50,896 nt of DNA. Source: Bacteroidales bacterium (GTDB lineage Bacteria; Bacteroidota; Bacteroidia; Bacteroidales; Paludibacteraceae). Every line of letters starts with the position of its first letter. Within the stretch, counting starts at the first letter, position 1. The position numbers and the translations under genes are program-made. Location of the stretch: positions 1-50,896 of the forward strand of contig JAATGT010000061.1 of NCBI GenBank assembly GCA_015654525.1. The letters are read 5' to 3'. The notes below the pieces were generated by a model that did no database searches, was not told the origin of the DNA, and was given only the letters and a program-made list of their open reading frames with translations. Positions 17,801 to 27,357 of the stretch are shown one piece after another.

Positions 17801-20800
17801 ATGATAAAAAAACAACATGTAAAAAAGATGAAATCATTACGCTTTCTGAACATGTTACTCTTACTTGTTTCCGTTTTCCCGTTGTCTGTAATGGCTCAGG
17901 AAAAATTAGTGACAGGTCAGGTAACTGATCAAAACAATGAACCGATTATCGGAGCTAACATCATCATAAAAAACACGACTAATGGAACAGTGACAAACAT
18001 CGATGGACGATTTTCCATAAATGCTCCGGCAAATGCAACTTTAGTATTCAAGTATGTGGGGCTCACAACTCGTGAGGAAAAAATCAACGGACACTCCGTT
18101 GTTAATGTGGTAATGACCGAAAATAACACATCGTTAGAAGAAGTTGTCGTTGTAGGCTACGGTGTACAAAAGAAAGTAACTTTAACAGGAGCAGTCTCCG
18201 GAGTAACTGGTGAGGATTTGATTAAAACCAAGAATGAAAACCCTCAAAACATGCTTACAGGTAAAGTTGCAGGGGTTCGCGTATGGCAAAAAAGTTCAGA
18301 ACCTGGATCGTACAACGATAACTTTGATATTCGAGGCATGGGATCTCCCCTTGTAGTTATCGACGGAGTTCCACGTGAGGTTGCAGATTTCCAAAGATTA
18401 AACACCAATGACATTGAAGATATATCTGTTTTAAAAGATGCTTCAGCCGCGATTTATGGTGTACGTGGAGCTAACGGAGTTGTTCTTGTTTCCACTAAAA
18501 AAGGATCCACTAATGGTAAGTCTAAAGTTACGTATAACGCATCTTTTACGCTTCAGCAACCAAGCAAGATGCCGGAACTTGCCAATGCTTATCAAACCAT
18601 GACGTTGTACAATGAAAAATCGATGAATAACATAAACGGCGGGAGTCTAACTTATACAAATGCTGATTTTGAGTCTTTTAGTAATGGGAGCCGCCGTTCT
18701 ACAGACTGGAATTCATTAATATTTTCAAGTTATGTACCCCAAACACAACATGATATTAGCATTTCCGGCGGAAATGAGAAAACTCAATATTATGTGAGCA
18801 TGGGCTATCTTTCTCAGGCTGGATTTTTCAAATCAGGAGATTTAAATTATAACAAAACTAACTTGCGTAGTAACATTGACTCAAAAATAGCCCCCGGATT
18901 AAGGTTTAACTTAAACGTAGCTGGTATGCTCGACCAACAAAACAATCCTTATTCTACATCTACAGATATTATTCGTAATTACTGGAGACAAGGAGTGTTA
19001 TATCCTGCATATGCAGATGACGCCAATACTATGTTGAATTACGAAGGACTTGATCTAGAAGAAAACACAGTGGCTAAAATGACTGCCGACATTTCAGGTT
19101 ATAGAAAATATACTCAGAAAAATTTACAAACATCGGCTACTCTTACATATGATTTCGAAACAGTCTCACACACCTTGAAAGGGTTATCAGCTAAATTTTT
19201 ATATAGTTTTGACTACAAAATGTATGACAACACTGCATATCGCAAAGAATATTATCAATATGCTTATAGCAGCATAACAAATTCATACGATAAAAAACTA
19301 TATAATTCCAGTTCTCCAAGCCAATTAAGCAGATCATTCTACAGTAAACAACAGAATCTATGGCAATTCTTATTAAATTACAATCGTAGTTTTGGCCAAC
19401 ATAATCTGACTGGTGTTTTTGGTTTTGAAAGCCAAAAACGGGTTGGGGATAATTTTTATGCTCAAAGAAATCTGGCTTTCTCAACCCCATATCTTTTTGC
19501 CGGTGAGGATGAAAATCAATTAGGCGGGATGTCGACATCTTCATCTGATTTATATGATCTCGCTTATGCATCTAGGATCGGAAGGTTAAACTATACATAC
19601 GGAACAAGATATATCGCCGAAGTTCAATTTCGTAACGATGGTTCTTCAAAATTTGCTCCCGGACATCAATGGGGATTTTTCCCATCTGCCTCTTTAGGCT
19701 GGCGCATATCTGAAGAGCCATTGTTTAAAAGTATCGACTTTCTTTCATTTACCGATCAGTTAAAACTCAGAGTTAGCTATGGAGAAATGGGGGATGACCA
19801 GAATGCAAACTCTTATGGTTGGATATCCGGATACACTTATCCTGCTACTAATAGCAATTCTGCCAGTGGCTATTACAATCAATGGGCTCCTGGTTATATA
19901 TTCAATGATCAGTTTGTATCTGCCGTTAGCAGATCTGCCCTACCAAACACATCAACAACTTGGATGACATCCAAAACATTTGACTTTGGAGTTGATTTCG
20001 AAGGCTGGAATGGCTTATTTGGATTTACTTTTGACTATTTTGACCGTCATAGAAGTGGAATATTTGCTCAAAGTTCAACAACATTACCGACAGTAGTTGG
20101 TGCTGAAGCTCCACAAGAAAATTTAAATAGTGACCGTTATTTCGGTATCGACTTAGAGTTAACCCATAAAAATAAAATTGGTGACTTGACATATAAAGTA
20201 AAGGCTATAGGAACCATTACCCGTCAAATGTATTTAACGGCTGTACAAAATGGAGGTTATGGTAATTCTTATGATAAATGGCGTAACGACAATCTTAACA
20301 ACCGTTACCAGGGTATTGTTTGGGGATATGGAAGTGCTGGCCGTTATACTAGTTGGGAAGATATTCGTACGTATAATGTATATAAAGAAAATAATGTGCT
20401 TCCCGGAAATTATAAATATGTTGACTGGAATGGCGATGGAGAAATTAATAGTCAGGATGTTCATCCAACAACATATGACCAAACGCCATGGTTAAACTTT
20501 AGTTTAAGTTTTGATGGAACCTATAAAAGATTTGACCTTAGTGTATTGTTCCAGGGATCAGCTCTCGGTTCAATGACTTATCAAGAGCCTCTTTACTCCA
20601 TATGGGGTAGCAATGGAGGTGGTGCCCTCACTCAATATCTTGATCGTTGGCATCCGGTAGATCCAAACGCAGATCCCTACGATCCGAACATAAAATGGGC
20701 AAGTGGTTATTATGGTTATACAGGAAATTATCCTTATAGCAATTCTGAATTTAATACTGTAAACACTACTTATTTACGTCTTAAAAGTGTTGAAATAGGC

Positions 20801-20980
20801 TACACTTTACCCAAGAGTAAAGCACTTTCATCCATGAATTTGAGGGTTTTTGCAAATGCCTATAATTTATTGACATTAACCAAAGTCAAATTTGTTGATC
20901 CAGAACATCCGAGTGACGATCTTGGAAGGTTATATCCTCTTAATAAAACCTATACGTTAGGTCTGTCTCTTTCATTTTAA
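17801..20980 (+). CDS. SusC-family TonB-dependent outer-membrane transporter (mannan PUL)
   Basis: 1059 residues from ATG 17801; a second ATG at 17828 would also leave an intact signal peptide (hydrophobic LNMLLLLVSVFPLSVMAQ). Order: signal peptide, carboxypeptidase-regulatory-like domain (KLVTGQVTDQNNEPIIGANI), a SusC-type LEEVVVVGYGVQKK box, TonB plug with ISVLKDASAAIYGVRGANGV, then a 22-strand barrel ending in LGLSLSF with the terminal Phe typical of outer-membrane proteins. Imports oligosaccharide captured by its SusD partner, which begins 18 bp downstream. Substrate predicted to be alpha-mannan oligosaccharide from the GH76/GH92/GH125 neighbours. Confidence 0.95.
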   Translation: MIKKQHVKKMKSLRFLNMLLLLVSVFPLSVMAQEKLVTGQVTDQNNEPIIGANIIIKNTTNGTVTNIDGRFSINAPANATLVFKYVGLTTREEKINGHSVVNVVMTENNTSLEEVVVVGYGVQKKVTLTGAVSGVTGEDLIKTKNENPQNMLTGKVAGVRVWQKSSEPGSYNDNFDIRGMGSPLVVIDGVPREVADFQRLNTNDIEDISVLKDASAAIYGVRGANGVVLVSTKKGSTNGKSKVTYNASFTLQQPSKMPELANAYQTMTLYNEKSMNNINGGSLTYTNADFESFSNGSRRSTDWNSLIFSSYVPQTQHDISISGGNEKTQYYVSMGYLSQAGFFKSGDLNYNKTNLRSNIDSKIAPGLRFNLNVAGMLDQQNNPYSTSTDIIRNYWRQGVLYPAYADDANTMLNYEGLDLEENTVAKMTADISGYRKYTQKNLQTSATLTYDFETVSHTLKGLSAKFLYSFDYKMYDNTAYRKEYYQYAYSSITNSYDKKLYNSSSPSQLSRSFYSKQQNLWQFLLNYNRSFGQHNLTGVFGFESQKRVGDNFYAQRNLAFSTPYLFAGEDENQLGGMSTSSSDLYDLAYASRIGRLNYTYGTRYIAEVQFRNDGSSKFAPGHQWGFFPSASLGWRISEEPLFKSIDFLSFTDQLKLRVSYGEMGDDQNANSYGWISGYTYPATNSNSASGYYNQWAPGYIFNDQFVSAVSRSALPNTSTTWMTSKTFDFGVDFEGWNGLFGFTFDYFDRHRSGIFAQSSTTLPTVVGAEAPQENLNSDRYFGIDLELTHKNKIGDLTYKVKAIGTITRQMYLTAVQNGGYGNSYDKWRNDNLNNRYQGIVWGYGSAGRYTSWEDIRTYNVYKENNVLPGNYKYVDWNGDGEINSQDVHPTTYDQTPWLNFSLSFDGTYKRFDLSVLFQGSALGSMTYQEPLYSIWGSNGGGALTQYLDRWHPVDPNADPYDPNIKWASGYYGYTGNYPYSNSEFNTVNTTYLRLKSVEIGYTLPKSKALSSMNLRVFANAYNLLTLTKVKFVDPEHPSDDLGRLYPLNKTYTLGLSLSF

Positions 20981-20998
20981 TAATAAATACTGATACTT

Positions 20999-23077
20999 AT
21001 GAATATAAAATTGATAAATATAAAAAGAATATTTTTTCTGCCTTTGATAAGTGTGATATTTTTTACCGGCTGTTACGATTTAGACATTCAGCCTAAAAAT
21101 ACAATTACAGATGAAGATTTAATGACCAATGAAGCGGGGATGGATATTTATATGGCACGTATGTACAGTTATATGCCATTCGAAGATTTTAAATATATGG
21201 CGCAATGGGGAATTACTTATAATGCCTGGCTGGGAGCATTTGGAATTGAAGGTACAGGCGAAGCATTGAATCGTGATGGTATATGTACAGCCTTTACAGG
21301 CGAAGATACTCCATATTGGAGTCAGGCTTTTTCTTTAGTGAGAGATGCAAATTACCTTCTGGAAAATTTGCCGAAATATAAAAACAACTTTAAGGAAGAA
21401 ACTTATAATCATTATTTAGGTGAAGCTTATTATGTCAGAGCTACAGTTTTTTATGCTATGGCAAAAAGATTCGGAGGAATTCCACTTGTAACTAAAGTAA
21501 TTAAATATCCTGCAGAATTGGATAATTTGGAAGTTCCGCGTTCAAGCGAAAAAGAAACTTGGGATCAGATTTTAGCAGATTATGATAAGGCTACTGAATT
21601 TATGCAAACTACCAGTCCTAAGACCGGGTATTCAAACAAGTATGTGGCTTTGTCTTTCAAATCGGAAGCGATGTTATATGCTGGATGCGTTGCTAAATAT
21701 AATGAAACTGTTTCTGGACGGTTGACTGGTTTTGGATTAAAGACAGGTGTTCGTGTAATGGGCTTTGCAGATAATGAATGGCAGGACGCTTCTAAAAAAT
21801 ATTTTACAGAAGCTTATAAAGCCGCTAAAAAAGTGATGCAAGATGGAAAATATTCTCTTTATAAGAAAAAATGGTCGCCTACTGATCGTGAAGCGCAGTA
21901 TCAGAATATGGTGGATATGTTTAGCGATCTTACGAGCCCTGAGAATATATATGTAAAAGAATACCAGTATCCGACAATGACTCATGGATTTGATGCGTAT
22001 AATGCTCCTTTTATTTTCCGCGCACCTCTGTCCTCTGGAACTTGTCCTACTCTCGATTTTATGGAGTTGTTTGATGGGTTCAATCGTTATTCTGATGGAA
22101 CAATAAAGGTTACAGATGGGACTTCAAATACAAATGGTAATTATTTGATGTATGATACTCCTCTTGATTTCTTCAAAAATGCTGAACCTCGTTTACGTGC
22201 GTATGTAATTTTTCCCGGAGATGTATTTAAAGGAAAAGAAATTGAAATCAGAGATGGGGTTTATACAGGTTCTGCTCCTGTTAAACCATTGTTTACAGAT
22301 TATTCTTATGCAAATGCAGGGACTCTTTATCAGCATTTGAGTTCGTATAAAAGTTCGCCTAAAACTTTATATCTTAGCCCTAACTCTGGTACGAGCCAGG
22401 AATTAGTGGTCTATAATGGAGATACAATTACTGCTTCGGGTGCCAATGGCCCATTTTATGCGAATGGAGAAGCCTGTTTAACCGGATTATATTGTCGTAA
22501 ATGGTTAAATCCTGATCCTTCATTTGAAGCGGGAGAAGGTAAATCCGCTCAACCATTTATTCTGATGCGTTATGCTGAAGTGTTGCTTAATGCAGCTGAA
22601 GCAGCCGTGGAGTTATCGCTGGCTGGAGTTGCATCACCAGATGGTGATGATCTTTTGCAAGTTGCAACCAACGCTGTAAATCAAATCAGAGAAAGAGCAG
22701 GGGCTTCATTGCTTACAAGTAGTATTACTTCTAATGAAATCGGACGTAACATTGTTCGTAAAGAACGTCGTAAAGAACTTGCACTTGAACATAAAACGAA
22801 ATGGGATTTAAGACGCTGGCGTGTATGGCATTATGATGGGCGTGATGGATTTTGGGGTGAAGTTAGAAATAAAGATTTATACAGTAGTAGCTCTAGTTTC
22901 AGATTCCGTGGTTTGTATCCTTTTTTCTCGACGGCAACAAATAAATACTTCTTTGATGCACATTTTCAGGCTGTAAGTCAGAAAACATTTTCTTATAATA
23001 TACTTGATTATTACTTTGCAATCCCCAGTGGTGAAGTCTCTAAAAGTGCTGTTATCGATCAACAACCTAACAGATAA
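20999..23077 (+). CDS. SusD/RagB-family glycan-binding lipoprotein (mannan PUL)
   Basis: 692 residues, lipobox FFTGC with C25. SusD features: YDLDIQPKNTITDEDL after the anchor, TPR-type helices (YYVRATVFYAMAKRFGGIPL), and the C-terminal block RKERRKELALEHKTKWDLRRWR followed in two pieces by the usual tail. At 692 residues it is longer than the common 500-600. It partners the SusC directly upstream and caps the transporter on the cell surface. The fourth gene of the operon. Confidence 0.95.
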   Translation: MNIKLINIKRIFFLPLISVIFFTGCYDLDIQPKNTITDEDLMTNEAGMDIYMARMYSYMPFEDFKYMAQWGITYNAWLGAFGIEGTGEALNRDGICTAFTGEDTPYWSQAFSLVRDANYLLENLPKYKNNFKEETYNHYLGEAYYVRATVFYAMAKRFGGIPLVTKVIKYPAELDNLEVPRSSEKETWDQILADYDKATEFMQTTSPKTGYSNKYVALSFKSEAMLYAGCVAKYNETVSGRLTGFGLKTGVRVMGFADNEWQDASKKYFTEAYKAAKKVMQDGKYSLYKKKWSPTDREAQYQNMVDMFSDLTSPENIYVKEYQYPTMTHGFDAYNAPFIFRAPLSSGTCPTLDFMELFDGFNRYSDGTIKVTDGTSNTNGNYLMYDTPLDFFKNAEPRLRAYVIFPGDVFKGKEIEIRDGVYTGSAPVKPLFTDYSYANAGTLYQHLSSYKSSPKTLYLSPNSGTSQELVVYNGDTITASGANGPFYANGEACLTGLYCRKWLNPDPSFEAGEGKSAQPFILMRYAEVLLNAAEAAVELSLAGVASPDGDDLLQVATNAVNQIRERAGASLLTSSITSNEIGRNIVRKERRKELALEHKTKWDLRRWRVWHYDGRDGFWGEVRNKDLYSSSSSFRFRGLYPFFSTATNKYFFDAHFQAVSQKTFSYNILDYYFAIPSGEVSKSAVIDQQPNR

Positions 23078-23115
23078 TTAATGAATAGAATTTAATAATG
23101 TATATCGAAAATAAT

Positions 23116-23931
23116 ATGAAAAAAATAGCATTTTATATCTTACTATGCGGGCTGTTTTCTTTTAGTTCCTGCAGTTTGTTCGAAATAGACAATTATGATG
23201 CTCCTTCCGAAACACTAAAAGGTGAGGTAGTAGATGTTGCCACAGGAGATCCTGTGCAAACAGATCAGGGCAGTGAAGGAATTCGTGTCCGTTTAACAGA
23301 ACTTAGTTATGGAGATAACGTTACGCCTAATCCAGATTTCTTTTGTATGCCAAATGGGTCATTCCAAAATACAAAATTATTTAAGGGAAAATATAACATT
23401 CGTATTGATGGACCGTTTATTCCGCTTATCCGAGAGGATGAACGTGGTGTGCCTCTTGCTGATGAGACTAAAACAACCGATATAAGTGGACTCACTAAAG
23501 TTCGGTTTGAGGTACAACCTTTTTTGAAAGTAGAGTTCGTAAGTGAGCCAACAGTAATGAATGGTAAAATTACAGCAAAGGTGCGTGTGTCGCGAGCTGT
23601 ATCAGAAAACGATTTTCAGGCAAAGATAGAACCAATGGGAGGGTACAGCGCAAGTTTTCTTAATGTGACAGATGTGCAACTGTTTGTAAGTTACTCTTCA
23701 AGTGTTGGATACCGAGCACGCGATGATCGTTGGTCCAGTAAAATTGAATACTCAGGTTCTACATTTGGTTCATTGCTGGGTAAAACGATCACGATAGAAT
23801 CAAACGGAGCCATTCCTTCGGGGCGTACTGTTTTTGTACGAGCTGCATCACGTATTAACTATGATACTCCAAAGGGTAGTGGAACTCGCCGTTGGAATTA
23901 TAGTGAACCAGCAGAGGTGGTAATTCCTTGA
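23116..23931 (+). CDS. DUF3823 lipoprotein
   Basis: 271 residues from ATG 23116, chosen over ATG 23098 because it gives a standard lipoprotein signal (MKKIAFYILLCGLFSFSSC, C19). A Cna-B/carboxypeptidase-like first half (LKGEVVDVATGDPVQTD, LFKGKYNIRIDGPF) and a second beta domain ending AEVVIP match the DUF3823 pattern seen next to SusD genes. Members are thought to be surface proteins accessory to SusCD, possibly glycan-binding; no catalytic residues seen. Last gene of the operon, before a bidirectional terminator. Confidence 0.85.
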   Translation: MKKIAFYILLCGLFSFSSCSLFEIDNYDAPSETLKGEVVDVATGDPVQTDQGSEGIRVRLTELSYGDNVTPNPDFFCMPNGSFQNTKLFKGKYNIRIDGPFIPLIREDERGVPLADETKTTDISGLTKVRFEVQPFLKVEFVSEPTVMNGKITAKVRVSRAVSENDFQAKIEPMGGYSASFLNVTDVQLFVSYSSSVGYRARDDRWSSKIEYSGSTFGSLLGKTITIESNGAIPSGRTVFVRAASRINYDTPKGSGTRRWNYSEPAEVVIP

Positions 23932-24121
23932 TGTCTGTTAGTCACCAGTAAGTTATAAAAAGATCTATAAAAGTTGTTTCATTAGCTTTTGTAGATTCTT
24001 TTTTATTAGGCAATTCTGAAATATGCATTGAATTTTTATCTTAGAAGATGATTTTATCTTTTACAGGATAATGGCAAAAGCAACTCAGATTATTAACTTT
24101 ACCTATATGTTCAGTGTACAA

Positions 24122-24159
24122 AAAAGTCCCGTTGAATTTATTGATTCAACGGGACTTTT
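24122..24159. terminator. Bidirectional terminator between mannan PUL and nag genes
   Basis: Perfect 16-bp stem (24122-24137 with 24144-24159), GC-rich centre, 6-base loop, A's on one side and T's on the other. It serves the plus-strand PUL operon ending at 23931 and the minus-strand gene ending at 24185. The rest of the 253-bp gap shows nothing else. Confidence 0.85.
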
Positions 24160-24184
24160 AGTTAGTAGTGTATTTGATAACGTT

Positions 24185-26173
24185 CTACAATTCCGGTTTA
24201 TATTCCACAAAGGCTTCCATGGCTTCGTAGGAGGCAAGTCCCAGGCTGTTGTATAATAAGGCTGTTGCCTGATTTCGTTCTTCGGCCCGTTGCCAGAATA
24301 AGCGTTCGTCGTTACCCAGAAATGGGGCACTTTCCATTTGCGACTGGTGTTTCAGGACGGAGTTCCGTTTTTTGCGAAGTTGTTCCGGACTGATAGGCAC
24401 TGCCATCTCGATATGGTCTATTTCCCATTCGGCCCAGGCACCACGGTACATCCAGATACGACATTCTTTCATCCATGCTTTGTCTCTCAGTTCGTGAATA
24501 GCAGCCAATGCAGCATCCAGACAGACTTTGTGTGTTCCGTGCGGATCGGCCAGGTCGCCTGCAACAAAGATCTGATGTGGTTGCACTTCGTCTAACAAAG
24601 CGATAACTTTGACGATATCGACATCCGACAGTTTTCCTTTTTGTACCTTACCCGTTTCGTAGAAGGGAAGATCGAGAAAATGCACGTTCTCCGGTTTGAT
24701 ACCGATAAATGTACAGGCTGAGCGTGCTTCTTCGCGTCTGATCTGTGCTTTGATATAGAGCACATCTTGCGTATCGCAATCGCCTACCTGTTTGGTATCT
24801 TTCAGGAAGTGAAGGATGCCGGCATATTTTTCTCTGGTGCTCTCGTTTTGGGGATCAAACCTGTCGAGTACATTCAGCATCAGAGACACATAACGAATCA
24901 CCTCTTCATCGCCCACTGCAATGTTTCCCGAAGTCTGATAAGCCACATGTACATCATGATCCTGATCGACCAGTCGCTGCAGAGTGCCACCCATCGAGAT
25001 TACATCGTCATCAGGATGCGGACTAAATACCAATACACGTTTGGGGTAAGGGGTTGCCCGTTCCGGACGATTGCTATCGTCGGCGTTGGGTTTACCGCCC
25101 GGCCAACCGGTAATGGTGTGTTGCAGGTCGTTGAATATTTTGATATTGACATTGTATGCCGAACCATACTGGGCTAAGAGCTCATCCAGTCCGTGCTGGT
25201 TATAATCCTTATTGGTCAACTTTAAAATAGGTTTATCGGTCTGAACACAAAGCCACACAATGGCGCGACGGATAAGCATATCATTCCACTCGCAAGGACC
25301 TACCAACCACGGATGGCTGATGCGGGTGAGTTGCTGTGCTGCGCTCAGATCAATAGCCGCCATGGCGTTTTTGTGCAACTGAAGGAAAGATGCCGGCACA
25401 TTATCGTCCACTTTTCCTTCAATAATTTCTTTCAGAATGCTCGATTTATGTTCGCCCCAGGCCAGCAATACCACCTGTTTGGCATTAAGTAAGGTGGACA
25501 GCCCCATGGTTACCGCGCTGTCGGGAACTTCGGAAATGGAACTATAATAATGTTTCAAATCCCGTTGTGATTCATTGTCGAGCAGCATAAGTCTGGTGAG
25601 TGTACTAACCTGAGATCCGGGTTCGTTGTAGGCAATGTTTCCTACCAGTCCCACGCTGACCAACACTAAATCCAACCCATCATTTTGCTCAATCAGTTCT
25701 TCGTAATGCCGGCAAAAATCATATACATTGCTGCGGTTCACTGTAGAATCGGGTGTATAGAAGTTTTCGGCATTAAAGTCTACCTTGTCCAGTAGGTGTT
25801 TCCGTATCAATCCGGCATTGGAGTGCATCTCCCGATCGTGAATAGGGAAAAACTCGGAGACATTAAATACCACCACATCGGCAAAGCTCAATCCCTCTTC
25901 TTTGTGCAGGCGCACCAGCTCATCGTACACACCCAGAGGTGAGAGTCCTCCCGATAAACCCAGTATACAGCGTTCGCCCTGTTTCTCTTTTTCACGAATC
26001 AGGGTAGCTATGTTTTGTGCAATAAAGCTTACCCCTTCGTTTGCTTCCGCAAAAATCTTGGTACGCAGTTTTTCATATCGTGTTTGTCGAAGACTTTCTA
26101 TCATGTCATTCGATCGGTAGTAACGTTCCGGAGTGCGTTCCAGCGTTATCTTTGAACTTAAATCGTATTTCAT
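24185..26173 (-). CDS. NagB-like/PIG-L deacetylase fusion protein
   Basis: 662 residues, cytosolic. The N-terminal half (about 40-290) is homologous to glucosamine-6-phosphate deaminase, the C-terminal half (about 378-600) to PIG-L zinc deacetylases. PIG-L metal motif SPHPDDD with H386, D388 and D389 is intact, as is DPHGTH downstream. The deaminase half is not canonical: compared with the complete nagB next door, D72 becomes S106 (FNVSEF), D141 becomes V177 and H143 becomes N179; only E148 (E184) remains. Bacteroides genomes usually annotate this fusion as glucosamine-6-phosphate deaminase, but deaminase activity is doubtful. A deacetylase acting on an N-acetyl sugar, with a sugar-phosphate-binding partner domain, fits better. 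Follows nagB by 76 bp; its tail is duplicated at 178-362. Confidence 0.85.
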   Translation of the reverse strand: MKYDLSSKITLERTPERYYRSNDMIESLRQTRYEKLRTKIFAEANEGVSFIAQNIATLIREKEKQGERCILGLSGGLSPLGVYDELVRLHKEEGLSFADVVVFNVSEFFPIHDREMHSNAGLIRKHLLDKVDFNAENFYTPDSTVNRSNVYDFCRHYEELIEQNDGLDLVLVSVGLVGNIAYNEPGSQVSTLTRLMLLDNESQRDLKHYYSSISEVPDSAVTMGLSTLLNAKQVVLLAWGEHKSSILKEIIEGKVDDNVPASFLQLHKNAMAAIDLSAAQQLTRISHPWLVGPCEWNDMLIRRAIVWLCVQTDKPILKLTNKDYNQHGLDELLAQYGSAYNVNIKIFNDLQHTITGWPGGKPNADDSNRPERATPYPKRVLVFSPHPDDDVISMGGTLQRLVDQDHDVHVAYQTSGNIAVGDEEVIRYVSLMLNVLDRFDPQNESTREKYAGILHFLKDTKQVGDCDTQDVLYIKAQIRREEARSACTFIGIKPENVHFLDLPFYETGKVQKGKLSDVDIVKVIALLDEVQPHQIFVAGDLADPHGTHKVCLDAALAAIHELRDKAWMKECRIWMYRGAWAEWEIDHIEMAVPISPEQLRKKRNSVLKHQSQMESAPFLGNDERLFWQRAEERNQATALLYNSLGLASYEAMEAFVEYKPEL

Positions 26174-26249
26174 ATCTTTTTAATTTTGTCTATCGTCTTT
26201 AATCTTTACTCTTTGTTCTTTTGTCTTTGTTCTCTCCTCTTTTGTCTCT
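26174..26249. other. Pyrimidine-rich spacer between the two nag genes
   Basis: 76 bases, on the plus strand almost wholly C and T with a loose CTTTTGTCTTTG-type repetition. No hairpin. It lies within a probable two-gene operon, so it would be a purine-rich mRNA spacer. Confidence 0.4.
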
Positions 26250-27035
26250 TCAAATCTTCTCAATCTCTTTAAAATACCGGTACGTTCCGACTTTTAATTC
26301 ATAGGTTGAAGCTTCGTCGCATACAATGATGCCCCGCTGGTGTAACTGTAAGGCTGTGATGGTCCACATATGATTTACCGAACCTTCTACAGCTTGCTGA
26401 ACAGCCAGTGCTTTGTTGTGTCCGTTAACCATAATCAGTACTTCATGTGAGTCCATAATGGTTCCGACTCCTACTGTCAGTGCCAGCTTGGGAACCAGGT
26501 CCACATCGTTATTGAAAAACCGGGAATTAGCGATGATGGTATCTTGCGTCAAAGTTTTTATGCGGGTGCGGGAGTGTAAGGACGATCCCGGTTCGTTGAA
26601 AGCGATATGACCATCAGCGCCAATACCACCCAAAAACAGATGAATTCCACCCAACGATTTTATTTTCTGTTCATAAGCTTCACATTCAGCTTCCAGATCG
26701 GGGGCATTACCATCCAGTAGGTGTGCATTCTCTGGAAGGATATCAATATGGCTAAAAAAATTATCCCACATAAAACTGTGGTAACTCTGAGGATGAGCTT
26801 TGGGAATGCCAACATATTCGTCCATATTAAAGGTAACTACATGTTTGAACGAAACCTGTCCCAGATTATACATCTCGATGAGCTTTTTATAAGTGCTCAG
26901 TGGGGTAGATCCGGTTGGCAAGCCTAATACAAACGGACGTTCGGCTGTAGGGGCAAAACTCCGTATCTTGGTGGCAAGGTAATTGGCCACCCAGGTAGAT
27001 ATTCCTGAATAATCAGGTTGGATTATTAATCGCAT
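26250..27035 (-). CDS. nagB: Glucosamine-6-phosphate deaminase
   Basis: 261 residues, the usual NagB length. Converts glucosamine-6-phosphate to fructose-6-phosphate and ammonia in the cytosol. All catalytic positions align with E. coli numbering: D72 in [10 protein letters not shown]141 and H143 in [11 protein letters not shown], and E148. The phosphate loop [11 protein letters not shown] is intact. Upstream is a 104-bp gap and then the palindromic element. Downstream is the NagB-like/PIG-L fusion. It supplies the exit of GlcNAc into glycolysis for the neighbouring amino-sugar PUL. Confidence 0.96.
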   Translation of the reverse strand: MRLIIQPDYSGISTWVANYLATKIRSFAPTAERPFVLGLPTGSTPLSTYKKLIEMYNLGQVSFKHVVTFNMDEYVGIPKAHPQSYHSFMWDNFFSHIDILPENAHLLDGNAPDLEAECEAYEQKIKSLGGIHLFLGGIGADGHIAFNEPGSSLHSRTRIKTLTQDTIIANSRFFNNDVDLVPKLALTVGVGTIMDSHEVLIMVNGHNKALAVQQAVEGSVNHMWTITALQLHQRGIIVCDEASTYELKVGTYRYFKEIEKI

Positions 27036-27357
27036 CTTATTTTATTTAAATAAATTAGTTCGAAAAATGAAAGCCTTTGTTTTGACGACTTCTAAGTAAT
27101 ACAAATCAGGTGTTGCAGACATATAATATTCGATTGTTTAAGTAATGGGACGCATATAATGTACCATTTTTAATTTTCAAAGACGATACTATTCAACATC
27201 CTCTTTAGGGGCTTGGGGCGGAAAATATAGTTGAAAACCGTCCCTAAATCCCCTAAAGGGGACTTAAAATTACAACCGTATCGTCTAACGTTTTTTGAAG
27301 AAGGAGACTATTTACTTCCTACTATTTATCTATATCCTTTAACACTCCTTGTAAGGC
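27036..27357. other. 322-bp gap upstream of nagB with palindromic element
   Basis: Bases 27036-27137 are AT-rich and unique. The palindromic element occupies 27181-27286 with a homologous flank from 27138. The remainder to 27357 is the 3' flank of the DUF5009 gene. No gene seen. Confidence 0.6.
27181..27286. repeat. 106-bp palindromic element with 9-bp terminal inverted repeats
   Basis: Ends are AGACGATAC (27181-27189) and GTATCGTCT (27278-27286), exact inverted repeats. Inside, CCTCTTTAGGGGCTTGGGGCGG and CCGTCCCTAAATCCCCTAAAGG form a second imperfect inverted repeat, so the whole can fold as a long hairpin. There is no ORF. This resembles a MITE or REP-like non-autonomous element. A second copy, inverted and cut by the window edge, is at 1-99, and the homology between the copies extends about 40 bp into one flank (27138-27180). 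Confidence 0.75.
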
